64,000 nucleotides of DNA. Source: Blastomussa wellsi (Eukaryota; Cnidaria; Anthozoa; Scleractinia; Plerogyridae). The notes beneath the pieces were generated by a model. That model did no database searches and was not told the origin of the DNA. It was given only the letters and a program-made list of their open reading frames with translations. The stretch lies in the NCBI GenBank assembly GCA_947652115.1, contig OX393573.1, forward strand, positions 3,132,828 to 3,196,827, written 5' to 3'. Below are positions 21,476 to 58,228 of the stretch, in pieces. Within the stretch, counting starts at the first letter, position 1, and each line of letters starts with the position of its first letter. The position numbers and the translations under genes were made by a program.

Positions 21476-24400
21476 CGCACCGCGTATACATTTCACTCAA
21501 CGCAAGCGGGAATTTAGTCGCCCGCATAAATCATTATGGTAAGAGTTTTCATGATATAGGATATTTTTCGACAATGTAAATAGAAAGATATTTCTTAGTT
21601 TGGTCTACAAAACACCACTTAAATCCTTGCTTATCAGCGACGAGCACAAATGATTTCAAGCGATAGTTTAATTACGCGAACGTTGTAATGTTGCGTTGGG
21701 GCCGTTTTGAAGAGACAGTATTTGAAAGAAAGCTACCGGGCGTCCAAAACAACCGAACATTTAATTGGCAGATATTTTGTTGTTGAAAAGGCGTTTTTCA
21801 TACGAAGTCACCTTTCCTTGGCCCAAACTACAAGCTAATAGCCTCAAAGGGAATGGCAAGCGCCGATAAGATGTAGGATAGTTTTACAAAATAAAATCAA
21901 TCAAACCAAGCGATTCGTGCGGGTTAAGGCCACCTGTTATACCGCCATATGAAAGTTTAATTAATAAAAATTCATTTGTATGCGGACAAATTTATCATAT
22001 GGCAGAAAGAAATACAATCTGAAAGAACTCAAGAAAAAATGTACGAGAAAATCTAACGGGTTGGCATTGTGCTGTACTTCAAAACTGCGATATCACAAAT
22101 GTGGGAGGATAAAGACCTTTATGATTCGAAGAAAATTTGTCGAGGAACGCCCGGTCGAAAGGAATCGAGAGTTTGCTATGTGAATATTTCATGACGCGCT
22201 GAAAGGTGTTTTATATCGTTTTTACCAGAAAAAATATGCCGTTTCAATTTCACAAGAAAATAAGAAAATCAACTAAAACATGATTTTTCATTTCTTGTTA
22301 TACATATAAAAAAATGACGTTCAACTGATGTTTGTAAAGAATATTTTTGATAGTTCTTAGAGCGTTTTTGACAGAGTAATTGAGGTCCAAATATTTCGTA
22401 TACGAAGCCGTTTCTTTGTTGTAAAAAGGATCTCTTATAAAATAAATTGCACCAATGTATTCACCTCGAACTTAGAAGCGACAGAAAAAAATAAAAACAA
22501 GTGAAATTAAAACTTTCTACAAAACAAAGACCATTGCAGGTTTTGTCTTTATTTTTGTTATCACACAGTAGAAGCTAGGGAAATGTAAATAAGCAGAAAT
22601 CCCGCAAAGCTATTCAAATCGTACTGCCAAATAACGAAAGTATTATTTCCAATTTGAAACTCTCAAATCGCCCCTAAGAGTTCTTGCGTACCGCAGTTGG
22701 CAAACGACCAGAGCCTTACATGAAATATTACGACGACATAAAAAATGGAAGTGTGATTTAATCAAAGCCGGGGGTATATTATCGCGTGGTTGGCAAAATG
22801 TGTTGCTTGCTATGTCAAACGAAATTTGCCTTCTCTAAAATACCGGATGCTCTCGTAGGCTGACGCGTTAGACCTTTTTTAACATGTACTAATTGCAAAA
22901 ATACATGTATAAATGTATAATCTATTCTTTAACATCGACACTACGTGATTCGCAGTGTCTTTAAGTTCTGCTCTGTGTTTTCTCCGCCATAAAAATCTTT
23001 TCTGGACAGTATTCCCGATTTAATGAAAACGTTAATTACATACACGTTTTTTGGTGTAAAATGCGTCGCTGTGGTTACTGAAACGACCTTTACCCGATTG
23101 CGAGAATAATTTGAATTTCCACAAGTACAAAAATACGCCGACAATTCCTTCTATTTTGTTGAATGATTGGAAAAGCGTTCTATCGGGTTTATTTATTTAA
23201 GAAAAGTCACAAGGAATTCGTTTTCATGTGTAATGCTTAAACATCGCTGATTCACAATATTAGAAAATATTTTCAGAGCTTGTAACCCAAAATTTTCTCG
23301 TCGTTTGGTCTTAGCAAAACAACGAATGAAATGCATTCATTGGCACAGACTGAGAAGTTCGATAATAATTGTAATGGCTTCCATAGCAAGTATTTTCCAG
23401 AGAAGTGTTATTTACTATATTTTCACATCAATTATTTATCGACGAACTTAGTGTTTTCAAATGAGGCACCAAAATGTGCTAACAGACCTTATTTGTACTG
23501 CTAACATTCCAAATTTCAAATGCAAAGTACCTTAATGTTCTAGGTGCTTTGTTCTTAGGACGAACACTACAATTTTTGTTCGAGGTGAGATGACTATTGC
23601 AAATACAGCGCATGCGCGCGAACACAAACAATTCCAGCAAATATTAGTTCGGTTCCACCTTGAGTGCAACAATACATTTTGCCCAGTTTGATTGAAAGAA
23701 ATCGAAAGAAAAGAACTCCACAGACGAAACTCTTGCATGCTAAGCTTTTCAGAAGTTTCACGTTTCGAGTTTTTGAGACCCAGTAATTTTACCTCAAAGT
23801 TGGCCACCACAACGTAAATAATTATTTCAACACAGCGTGGATGAATGCCGCTGTAAATATACCATCACTATTAATTACAGCTCAGCTCAGTGTTTACACA
23901 ACTACTCGTTCTAATTCATCAGCTGAGACCCCTTGGCATTTTTGAATTACAGTAATATATTGAAAATCATTTGGTTGACGCGTTAAGACAAGCTTCGTCA
24001 ACGTGACAACTCGAGACGAAGCACGCAAACAAACAAAATTCAATAGAGGAATATGACCCGCAGAGAATGGGCAATATTACAATTTTCACTATTTTTCTAA
24101 CATTTAACTTTTCACAGAAATAATAATAAAGAACGCCAAGTCAAAAAATACCGCGTTAGCAAATTTTTCCTACCGCACAATTTTTGCGATAAGAGTTATT
24201 CGCTTTCAAGTGTTCATAGTATAGAACGCCCGGTTTTTGCATTACATTTTCAATATGATTTAGTTCAGTCCCACAAGGTGGGCGATGTTAATTTCTTCTC
24301 AATATCGTACGTGCTAAGTGGTCTGGGCGTCTGGTAAGTCGCCCTGCTGGTTTCTATGGGATTTAGATAATTTTCATCATGCACAACCGGCTTGGTATTA

Positions 24401-25290
24401 AAAGAACATGTAAATGGAATCTATTCAACGCACGCATATCATTGCAGCTGGTAAATTTTGGAGATCGTTCACGCGTAAATGTAATCACGCGCTGCGCGGG
24501 ATGAAAACTAAAAAGAACACGCAAATAATAAATATAAAAACCCAAAAATCATCCTGCCCTCGGCAGAAAAGTCGAGAACCAACTAAAAATAATTCTCTTG
24601 TCACATTACGCGTATAAACAACTAAGAGTATATTGAAAGGAGTTATATAACTTTTCTCAAGTTAGAAATCACTTGATGGGTTTTGTCGTGGCCAAAATAA
24701 ACGTCCCATGCGACTTACGTTTTTTCTATTCTACCAGAATGATAATAATTAAAAACCAAAAAAAACAGGAAGCATCTATTTAAGAATTACAATTTCATAG
24801 CAACCTGTAGTTGAACATTTACATTCCTGAGATCATGATCTCATAAAAACGCCCGGATTGGTTGCTCAGTCATTGTGCATGACGTTATGTCAATACGGTT
24901 GACATATCATTGCATTTTGTTGGCTTTATTTAAAAGTAAAACAGAAAGCCGCACGCACGAAAAGCCTGACACATCGCAAGACTCTGGAGAAACAGAATCC
25001 TTTTTGTCGCGATAGTTCACCCCATATTGTCAAGTGTTGTGCATGAAATCTTTCGGCTCGAGTGGAATCACACATAGATCGCTAGTACAACATCGACAGC
25101 TCGAGAGAGTTTTTGTTTTCTCTTCGTGCTAGCGATAAAAAAGAAGAAGAGAATGCGTCTTGTTGCAGCTGTGAAGTTCTTGCAGCTTCGAACTTTAGTT
25201 TCTGCAAATCCCTCAGCTTCCATTTCGGATCCCTTTTATTGACAATAATAACAGAAAAGCTACGTTTCTAATAAAAGAAAGAAAACGTAT
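21476..25290. other. non-coding region downstream of the K2P gene
   Basis: No coding exon, RNA gene or clear mobile element is supported. It is AT-rich, with scattered AATAAA signals (for example 22440) that could serve the K2P transcript. Confidence 0.4.
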
Positions 25291-25299
25291 TCAAGGGCT

Positions 25300-25587
25300 G
25301 TGATCTATTGCTACGCTAATGTCAATTGCGATGAATCGCAAAATGCGTTTGTCAACTTTGTACAAAGACCGGGCGAGCGTTTTAGAGTTGAATCTCTCAA
25401 TGTGAATATGAAACTTATCCATGAACCCAGATACACTTACGCTCGACAGCATGGAAGGTTTTCCACAGTTTTAGAGCTTTTAGTAGAAACTCAGCCGTGT
25501 TCTATTGGAAATCCATTGAATTTGATTGATTCCCCAACCGTTTTCTATTCGCCGATAGAAAACGATCGCGCGCGAGCTGCTCTTTGA
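25300..25587 (+). other. orphan ORF of unknown status
   Basis: A 95-codon frame starts with an ATT/GTG-type or ATG-like start and reads VNCDESQNAFVNFVQRPGER, with a tail that runs into the hairpin repeat at 25545. No domain is recognised. Composition is not obviously random, but there is no clear splice acceptor or TATA context. It could be an exon of a gene I cannot reconstruct or a chance frame. Confidence 0.2.
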
Positions 25588-25990
25588 AGGCACCATTTTT
25601 TTTATTTTTGCCTTGAAAGAACATAAAATGTCAGCTTTTGGAATGCAATCCTTTTAGAGTTTCAACTAAAACAACTAGACTACTCGTTTTCTATGGACGA
25701 TAGTCAACTCGGTTGCGCCTCGTTGACTATTCGCCGATAGAAAACGCTCTTTGAAGGCAAGATTTTTCTTGATTTTTGGCTTACAAATACATAAAATGGT
25801 AGCTTTTTGAATGCAATCCTTCAGAATTTCTACTAAAATAATTAGAGTACTCGCCCTCGTTTTCTATGAGCGATAGTCAACTCGGGTGCGCCTCCTTGAT
25901 TCGTTCATAGAAAACTTGGGCTCGTAGCCTGCGGCTCAATTGTCGAAATACTTGGCTCATAGAAAACTTGGGTTCGCAGTCTAGTTGTTT
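25545..25990. repeat. tandem repeat with GTTTTCTAT...ATAGAAAAC hairpins
   Basis: A unit of about 190 bp is repeated about two and a half times. Each unit has a hairpin block (GTTTTCTATGGACGATAGTC, paired with GACTATTCGCCGATAGAAAAC without its last base) and a spacer beginning CTCTTTGAAGGCA. Degenerate half-hairpins continue to 25990. Confidence 0.75.
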
Positions 25991-26435
25991 AGTGGAAAAC
26001 GCGGGACCGCAATTATCACACAAGAATTCGTCAAGTTAATATTTATATACCAGTCGTGCAAAACGCATTTCATATCAGTCCGCCAAAACGTGCTGACAAA
26101 GACGCCTTCAAGCGCAATTCAGCACATATCGAGCAACAATAAATTTCTCACAAAACAAATTTACGAATTATAAAAGAGGATCAAAGCTTATTCTTTGTTC
26201 TGTCAGTCATCAAAATAGAATTCGCGCCATGAAACCTGAGAGCAAGAACTATATATCAATGGAAAATTGACGCAGCTCTCATAAAAGACATTCAAAGACA
26301 AATGAAATGAGGCTGACAAATTGATGGGAGCTTTTAGATATATCAAATTACACCTGTAATATAACGTGTTTTATTAAACGTTTCATCCATGCAACTGGAA
26401 AAAAAGTAACGACATGTTTGGCACGTTTTACGACC

Positions 26436-26996
26436 TTAAAGTGCATATGAAACGAATCTTTTATTTGCCGTTTTCAGTTCCCCTACATGTACAGAAAACT
26501 ACTGCAAGTAGAAAAATTACACTCAATAAAGATTTGAGCGATTTTGAGGCTATAAAATGCGGTTTCTTTGGCGTAAAAGTGTCCGGAGCCTGGCTCGAGT
26601 TTCTATTGTGAAATCCTTAATGTGACGTCACTTTGGTTGCAAAGGGCCGTTTTGGGTAAGCGCTGAGTAGGAACCTCTCAGGCGAAAACGTTCCGAATAA
26701 CTAGCCGTCTCGAAACGAATAGCCGTTCGAACGCAATGGGATAAGGTTCTAATTCCTCAACGCCTAGTTTTCTCAGTCTGCCTCATCTCTTGATCTGAGA
26801 TGCAACCAACGTGACGTCACGATCTGGTATTTTGACCGCGCAAATTGGCGGACATTTTTGGAGCAAAATGCGGTAACTTTCAGTGCTTATAAAATCGTCA
26901 ATTTGTTCTCTCCTTCTCAAACTTTCAGATTTTTCCTTCAACATGTTAAACTTTAGAAATATACATTAAAATTTTTTCGCTTCATATGCACTTTAA
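26436..26996. mobile_element. TTAA-flanked MITE, AGTGCATATGAA ends
   Basis: The ends TTAAAGTGCATATGAA and TTCATATGCACTTTAA are inverted repeats and include TTAA at both sides. The terminal AGTGCA is shared with the 5.7-kb TTAA element at 12357, which suggests related end recognition. No coding potential. Confidence 0.8.
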
Positions 26997-27339
26997 TCAT
27001 CTCGGGTGATTTAACAAACCTATTCTAAGTTAGGGAAGTTAGTGAAGAAGCTAACTTCCACGACAGATACGATGTGTTAATAACAAGCCCGAGTGGCTGT
27101 TAGCTTGAAAATGTAAAGGGATTTTCCCTGTTGCTTACATGATGGCCGGACAGGCCTTGGTTCGCATGCTAAGTATTCCATGTGTATTGACACGGCGTAA
27201 TTGCGACCACCTGCTACAAAAGAACTGGGCATCGCTGCCGAAGACGGGTTCATAGTTAGGAGAAAACCATTCACAAATACATGAACTTAATATAATCTAA
27301 AGCTGAACAACTCTACAGGAATTGGATCGACAAGGGCCC

Positions 27340-27540
27340 AAACAATAGAATAGTTACGACTGAATACGAACGTTAAACGAGCAAATGCGACTAACCACGA
27401 CTTAACACGAGCGCACAGAAATGAATACCAATTTAACACGAGCAAATGCGACTGAATACGAATTAAACACGACTGACGAGTCCACACGATTTAGCAAGAT
27501 TAAACACGAGTCGAAACAACTGCGTGTGACTGAAAACGAG
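27340..27540. repeat. degenerate short tandem repeat (ACACGAGC / CGACTGAATACGA)
   Basis: The words AACACGAGCAAATGCGACTG and TACGAATTAAACACGACTG recur irregularly about every 20-50 bases. No protein is encoded. Confidence 0.6.
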
Positions 27541-28220
27541 CTCATTTAGCAAGCTTTTATCACAGGTTCGTAGGAAACAAAAGATAAACGTTTTATTTCT
27601 TCAGCTACCTACGTAGGCACACGAAAACTTCTATAAAAGAGCCATAATCTTTTAGCTCAGTTTTTAGTCTTATTTTAGTCACAAATAAAAACTGTGAAAT
27701 TTAGGGCGTACTAGAAAAAAAGGGAACTGAAGTTAACGTAGGAAATGACCATGATTAAATTATCTTCGTAGGTATTTAGGGTGTTTATGATGCAAAAACG
27801 AAAAAAAAAAAACAGATGATCGAGGCAAGTTCCTCATTTTGCCTCACAATGGCAACGGGCCCGTCAACAAGACCACCATTATTGTAGAAAAGTAATGACT
27901 GCCGTGCTCGTTTTTGGTATTTGGTTCCAGCTATTTGCATACAGCGGACTTATCGTGCGTGTAATAAAGCAATTCTTCCTTCCAAATTAGTTTGGAATAA
28001 AGGCTAGATAACATCAGCTCTTATACGCAACAGATAACGAGAAAGAAAGACATTTTAAAAACCTCAAAGCAGATTCTGGAAAATACAAACAGAAAAAATG
28101 ATAGCGGCGCGTTTAATGCACACCTGTTGTAGCAAAACGCTACTGAATCGCATCTGAATTATAAAAACAAATGACTAAAATGCAATGGAACACGACTTTT
28201 GATGATTTAGGGGAAAGTAT

Positions 28221-28625
28221 GTGGACGATAACCTGCCAAATACATTTCTTGAAAAGTGTTTGCGCAGAAAAAAAAATTACCTTTTTACCGCAAAATCCGA
28301 CACAAAGAGCACTGTAAACCGCGCGCAATTAGGCGCATCTTTTTTAATTATGGTTTTCTTCGTCTTAAGCGTAGCTAAACTGAGGCGGTCAGTTCTGTGT
28401 CTTATTTTCGCAACAAACGTCATCTTACTGTCTAATGCCGCCACTGCAATACGAAACTGTAGCGCAATCCACATTCGAATTTCTTACAGCTTCGACAAAG
28501 ACAACTGGAAAAAGGTCTCTTTTGAAGACAAAAATTCGATGGAAACACGAAAAAATATAGACGTTTTTTCTAAAAGAATTCTCAACAACGACACAATGCA
28601 AAGAACTCTTCTTTTTTTCAATTAA
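28221..28625 (+). other. orphan ORF with a hydrophobic segment
   Basis: A 134-codon frame with one strongly hydrophobic stretch (ASFLIMVFFVLSVAK) and a second (VLCLIFATNVILLSNAA). No domain or homologue is recognised, and no splice or promoter signal supports it. It could be a lineage-specific small membrane protein or chance. Confidence 0.2.
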
Positions 28626-29207
28626 GACAGAAGTCGTTTTTTAGCGTCCCAGCTATAGAAAACACTTTGCTATGTCTAAAGAATATTCCAGATCGTTCTG
28701 TACTAAAAGGTTTTAATTACAATCGACGGCTCAACGTATACACCGAAAGTTGAGATAGAGACGTGAAGTGTTCGTATCCCAATTAAAAAAATATTTCTTT
28801 TTTTCATTTAGTTTCAAATAACATCTTTTCATGGCAGCCAAGCGCAGTTTAAAAAGGAATTTTTGAACAACCGAACATCTAAACACTGCTAACGGCTACT
28901 TTTACACTCGATCGTTCGAAAATAACCACAACTTTATCTCTCCTGAATTATTTTATTGCACATTGTACACCAAGCTTAGTTCATAACAAGATGCATGACC
29001 GCAAAATTCAAAGAATCGTCTCATGAATAGCTATTAGCACGCACGTATCATATTAGGTAGATGGAATGCAAGAATATATATATAAAAAAAGAGAGACTAT
29101 TAAAAATTTGGAATTCGCATTTGAGAGCTTTTAGTCTTGCGAAATACGAAAACGAGCGCTTTCTGAAAACGTTTACCTACACTAATTGAACAATTGCAAC
29201 TAATTCT

Positions 29208-29676
29208 TTAAGGCTGGTTCTCACTAGCGCATAAGCATAAGCACAAGCATAAGCATAAGCAAGTGAGAACACCCGCGACATAAGCATAAGGACATACGCA
29301 CGCGCAGAATACATTTTTTGACGCAATACTCGATACCAGGTCTCCTCGATGTTTGAAAACAAGATGGCTGATGTCTACAGATGTCATAGCCTCCGCCATT
29401 TTGCTTGTGATGCTTTCCGCAGAAGTCTGGGTCAAAGTGACATGTGATTGGTTAAAAAGCTTGAGCTTATGCTTATGCTTATGTCGGCCCCGTTCTCACT
29501 TGTGAAAACTGCGACATAAGCATAAGCATAAGCATAAGCCGACATAAGAAAAACAAACATGTTCGTTTTTCTTATGCTTATGCTTATGCTTATGTCGCGG
29601 GTGTTCTCACTTGCTTATGCTTATGTTATGCTTATGCTTGTGCTTATGCTTATGCGCTAGTGAGAACCGGCCTTTA
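29208..29676. mobile_element. MITE built from CATAAG/CTTATG hexamer arrays
   Basis: The ends GGCTGGTTCTCACTAGCGCA and TGCGCTAGTGAGAACCGGCC are inverted repeats. Between them are several runs of (GCATAA)n on one side and (TTATGC)n on the other, alternating with CGACATAAG and CTTATGTCG. Large parts of the unit are self-complementary. Confidence 0.85.
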
Positions 29677-29788
29677 GAAATCACAGAAGGAAACAATAAC
29701 AAGAAAGTATGAATATTCAACTCCTTTGTTCTCTTACAAAAGGGTATAAGCTCTGACGGCGACGGCTACTGTTAGCGTTATCTTCATA

Positions 29789-29910
29789 GAGTTATAGCGT
29801 GGAGTTAGAATTAAGGACTGCCAAAATCTTGAACTCAGGATTTTGGCAGTCCAAAATCTTGAATTCAGGATTTTGGCAGTCCTTAACTCTAACTCTAAGC
29901 CATAACTCTA
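29789..29910. repeat. nested perfect hairpin (GGACTGCCAAAATC)
   Basis: GGACTGCCAAAATC and GATTTTGGCAGTCC are perfect complements around a short loop. A second AAAATCTTGAATTCAGGATT unit follows, and the outer flanks (GAGTTATAG, ATAACTCT) are complementary too. The whole is a long imperfect palindrome, probably a small MITE. Confidence 0.7.
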
Positions 29911-30330
29911 CTGAAATAACTCTATTACTAGTTGACCTCAGCTCTGACACAGACATTTGCACGACAACTAATTGCAACAAATTTAACTGTTGAATTTTTA
30001 ATTGTTTTTTTTTTTTCAACAAAACAAACGAAAGACTGCAGAAATAAATAAATATTTTTTTGCGAGTACTATATAAGTATAAAAGTGAAACTGTGTTTCG
30101 CTGAAGCGAATCAGTTCTTATCGTAGTTCAGTTTGATAAGCAAGTAGCACGCGCGTGTATGTGACTAGCACCAGAACATAACACGCGCGTCACGCGCGTA
30201 AAAGTTCGAGTCCTCGCAGATGTCTCAGGAGTAGTAGTGTTCCACAAATGTTCTGATGCAAAGCGACCAACAAAAAATAACGTACCATTCTCTCAAAGAC
30301 ACCATCATATCTATTTACATTTACCGTACG

Positions 30331-56496
<26,166 letters not shown>

Positions 56497-57329
56497 TTTC
56501 GGCAAAATGTAGCGTTTCTGTCATTCGTATTCTTTGACTTCAATATGGCGGACATTAGCCTCGTTATCGTGGTTTAAGAAAAGCAGCAGCTGACCAGTAA
56601 GGAAGGTGTGCGCTGGCTGTTTTTCAGAAGTACGAGGAGATCTGGGTAATACGTAGACTCATGGTGGGTATCGGAGGGTATGGTGGGCGGAGAAAAAGCG
56701 GAAATTATGGAATTCGCAGAGTGGCGGCACCAAGGGATAAATGATCGAAACACATGATAACTAAAAGATGGTGGCAAGCGAAGGCACATTGTTGCAGACA
56801 AATAGTTGTTCATGATGTTTCCTTGCGTGAGCCAATGGGAGAACATTTGCTGCTGACACAAAATGTTTCTAAAAAAAAAGGCAGCAACATCTTGTGTCCT
56901 GGGCATTTTTTGTCAGTATTGCATTCACAGACAAACAGGGAAACATTTGTGTCAGCAACAATGTCTTCTCATTTTTCACCGCCTTTGAAGCTCAATCACT
57001 AGTCCCACCTCATCTGGAAGCAAAACTCCCTGAACCATGGTTTGTCCACTCATTTATTTGAAAAATGTGTTGATTTTCAAATGTACTGATGTTTTTAAAC
57101 GCTTACAAGCTATATACATGGATGGAGGTGGTATACCAGTGAAACAATGACAAATAGTGCAATTTCAAGCATGTTATAGTTACATTATTTCTAAAAATAT
57201 CAGTTAGTGAACACAAGAAAGACTCCTTGAGGATTTACATGTAATGACAACCTTTCAAAGATCTTTGTAGAACCTTTTGAAGATCTCACAAAGATCATAT
57301 GGAATTGATCAAAGATCCTGCAAATGTAA
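56497..57329. other. PRPF6 upstream region
   Basis: Holds the promoter and 5' UTR of PRPF6 next to 56497. A repeat-like segment at 56780-56970 has GTTGCAGACAAATAGTTGTT and an approximate inverse with AACATTTGTGTCAGCAAC. No exon. Confidence 0.45.
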
Positions 57330-57489
57330 GGGTGCATTCCTTTGGGATGATCTAGATCATGATCAGTGATGCAAGATCTCTCGGATCAGGGTGCATCAAA
57401 GGCGCCAGCAAATCCACTCTGAGAAAGAATTCGCTGGTTCCTTTGATGCACCATGATCTCGGATCACTGATCCTTATTCTGATCACCCT
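57330..57489. mobile_element. palindromic GATC-rich MITE, copy 2
   Basis: Matches 55236-55398: GGGTGCATTCCTTTGGGATG at the left, GGTGCATCAAAGGCGCC and TTTGATGCACCATGATCTC inside. The right arm ends early at GATCACCC. Confidence 0.8.
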
Positions 57490-58201
57490 AAGATCTTCAA
57501 AGTTCTCGAAGATTCTCAAGAACTTCAAAGTTCTTGTTGGACGATCTTCACCAGCCAGAACTTTCAATATCCGATATACTTTTAAGTTCCTTAAAGCTCC
57601 TTCAAGGATTCCTAAAGATCTTGGCCATGCACAATCTTTGAGGATCTTGAACACATTGCCACTGGAACGTTGCCACAAAGATCTTACAGTGAGGACACTC
57701 GAACCGTGAACACTTGAACGTTTTTGGTTCATTTTATTTCACCAATATCAAATGTTAGTCATTCATAAAAACATAAGAATTAGCCTTCTTAGAATCCTTT
57801 GGTCTATATCAAGAGCTCTCATTGGATAATCATGGAAAAAAAATGTAAAAATTAATGTCAAGTGTTCACGGTTTGAGTGCCTGCACTGTAATGGATCGTT
57901 GAAGATCTTTCAAAGTTTTTACCAGGGTTGTTAAACCTAAGTTTTAATATCCTATAATGTGCATCTTGAGCTCTTTAGCTAGAAAACTAATTGACATGCA
58001 CTGACTATGCAACTACCATTTACACATTCCATGGATTGCTGTGCATTACACTGAAACTGCACACTAACGATAAAATTAATGGTAAACTTTTAACCTCACC
58101 CTAGTATTTACATAATAATAAAGATTACATGATGTAACTAACAATAATCATCAATAATTAATATTATTTTTATCAATGCACATAGTAATAAATTTATAAA
58201 C
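57490..58201. other. non-coding, CTTCAAAGTTCT-type repeats
   Basis: Runs of GATCTTC, AAGTTCT and AAGATCTT words continue to about 57680. The rest up to the TPX2-like 3' end is AT-rich and featureless. Confidence 0.4.
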
Positions 58202-58207
58202 TTTATT
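58202..58207 (-). terminator. polyadenylation signal AATAAA
   Basis: On the minus strand AATAAA lies about 22 nt after the TAA of the TPX2-like gene. Suitable distance and sequence for its 3' end, though close to the stop. Confidence 0.5.
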
Positions 58208-58228
58208 AACTGTGTAACAAGAAAGATT

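Noticed and set aside
29208..29676. regular hexamer arrays resembling a repeat-spacer locus
   Set aside because: Not CRISPR: repeats are six bases, without spacers, in inverted arms of a MITE, and the genome is eukaryotic.
57352..57732. frames of 116-126 codons on both strands
   Set aside because: Open because of the self-complementary GATC MITE and the following CTTCAAAG repeats.
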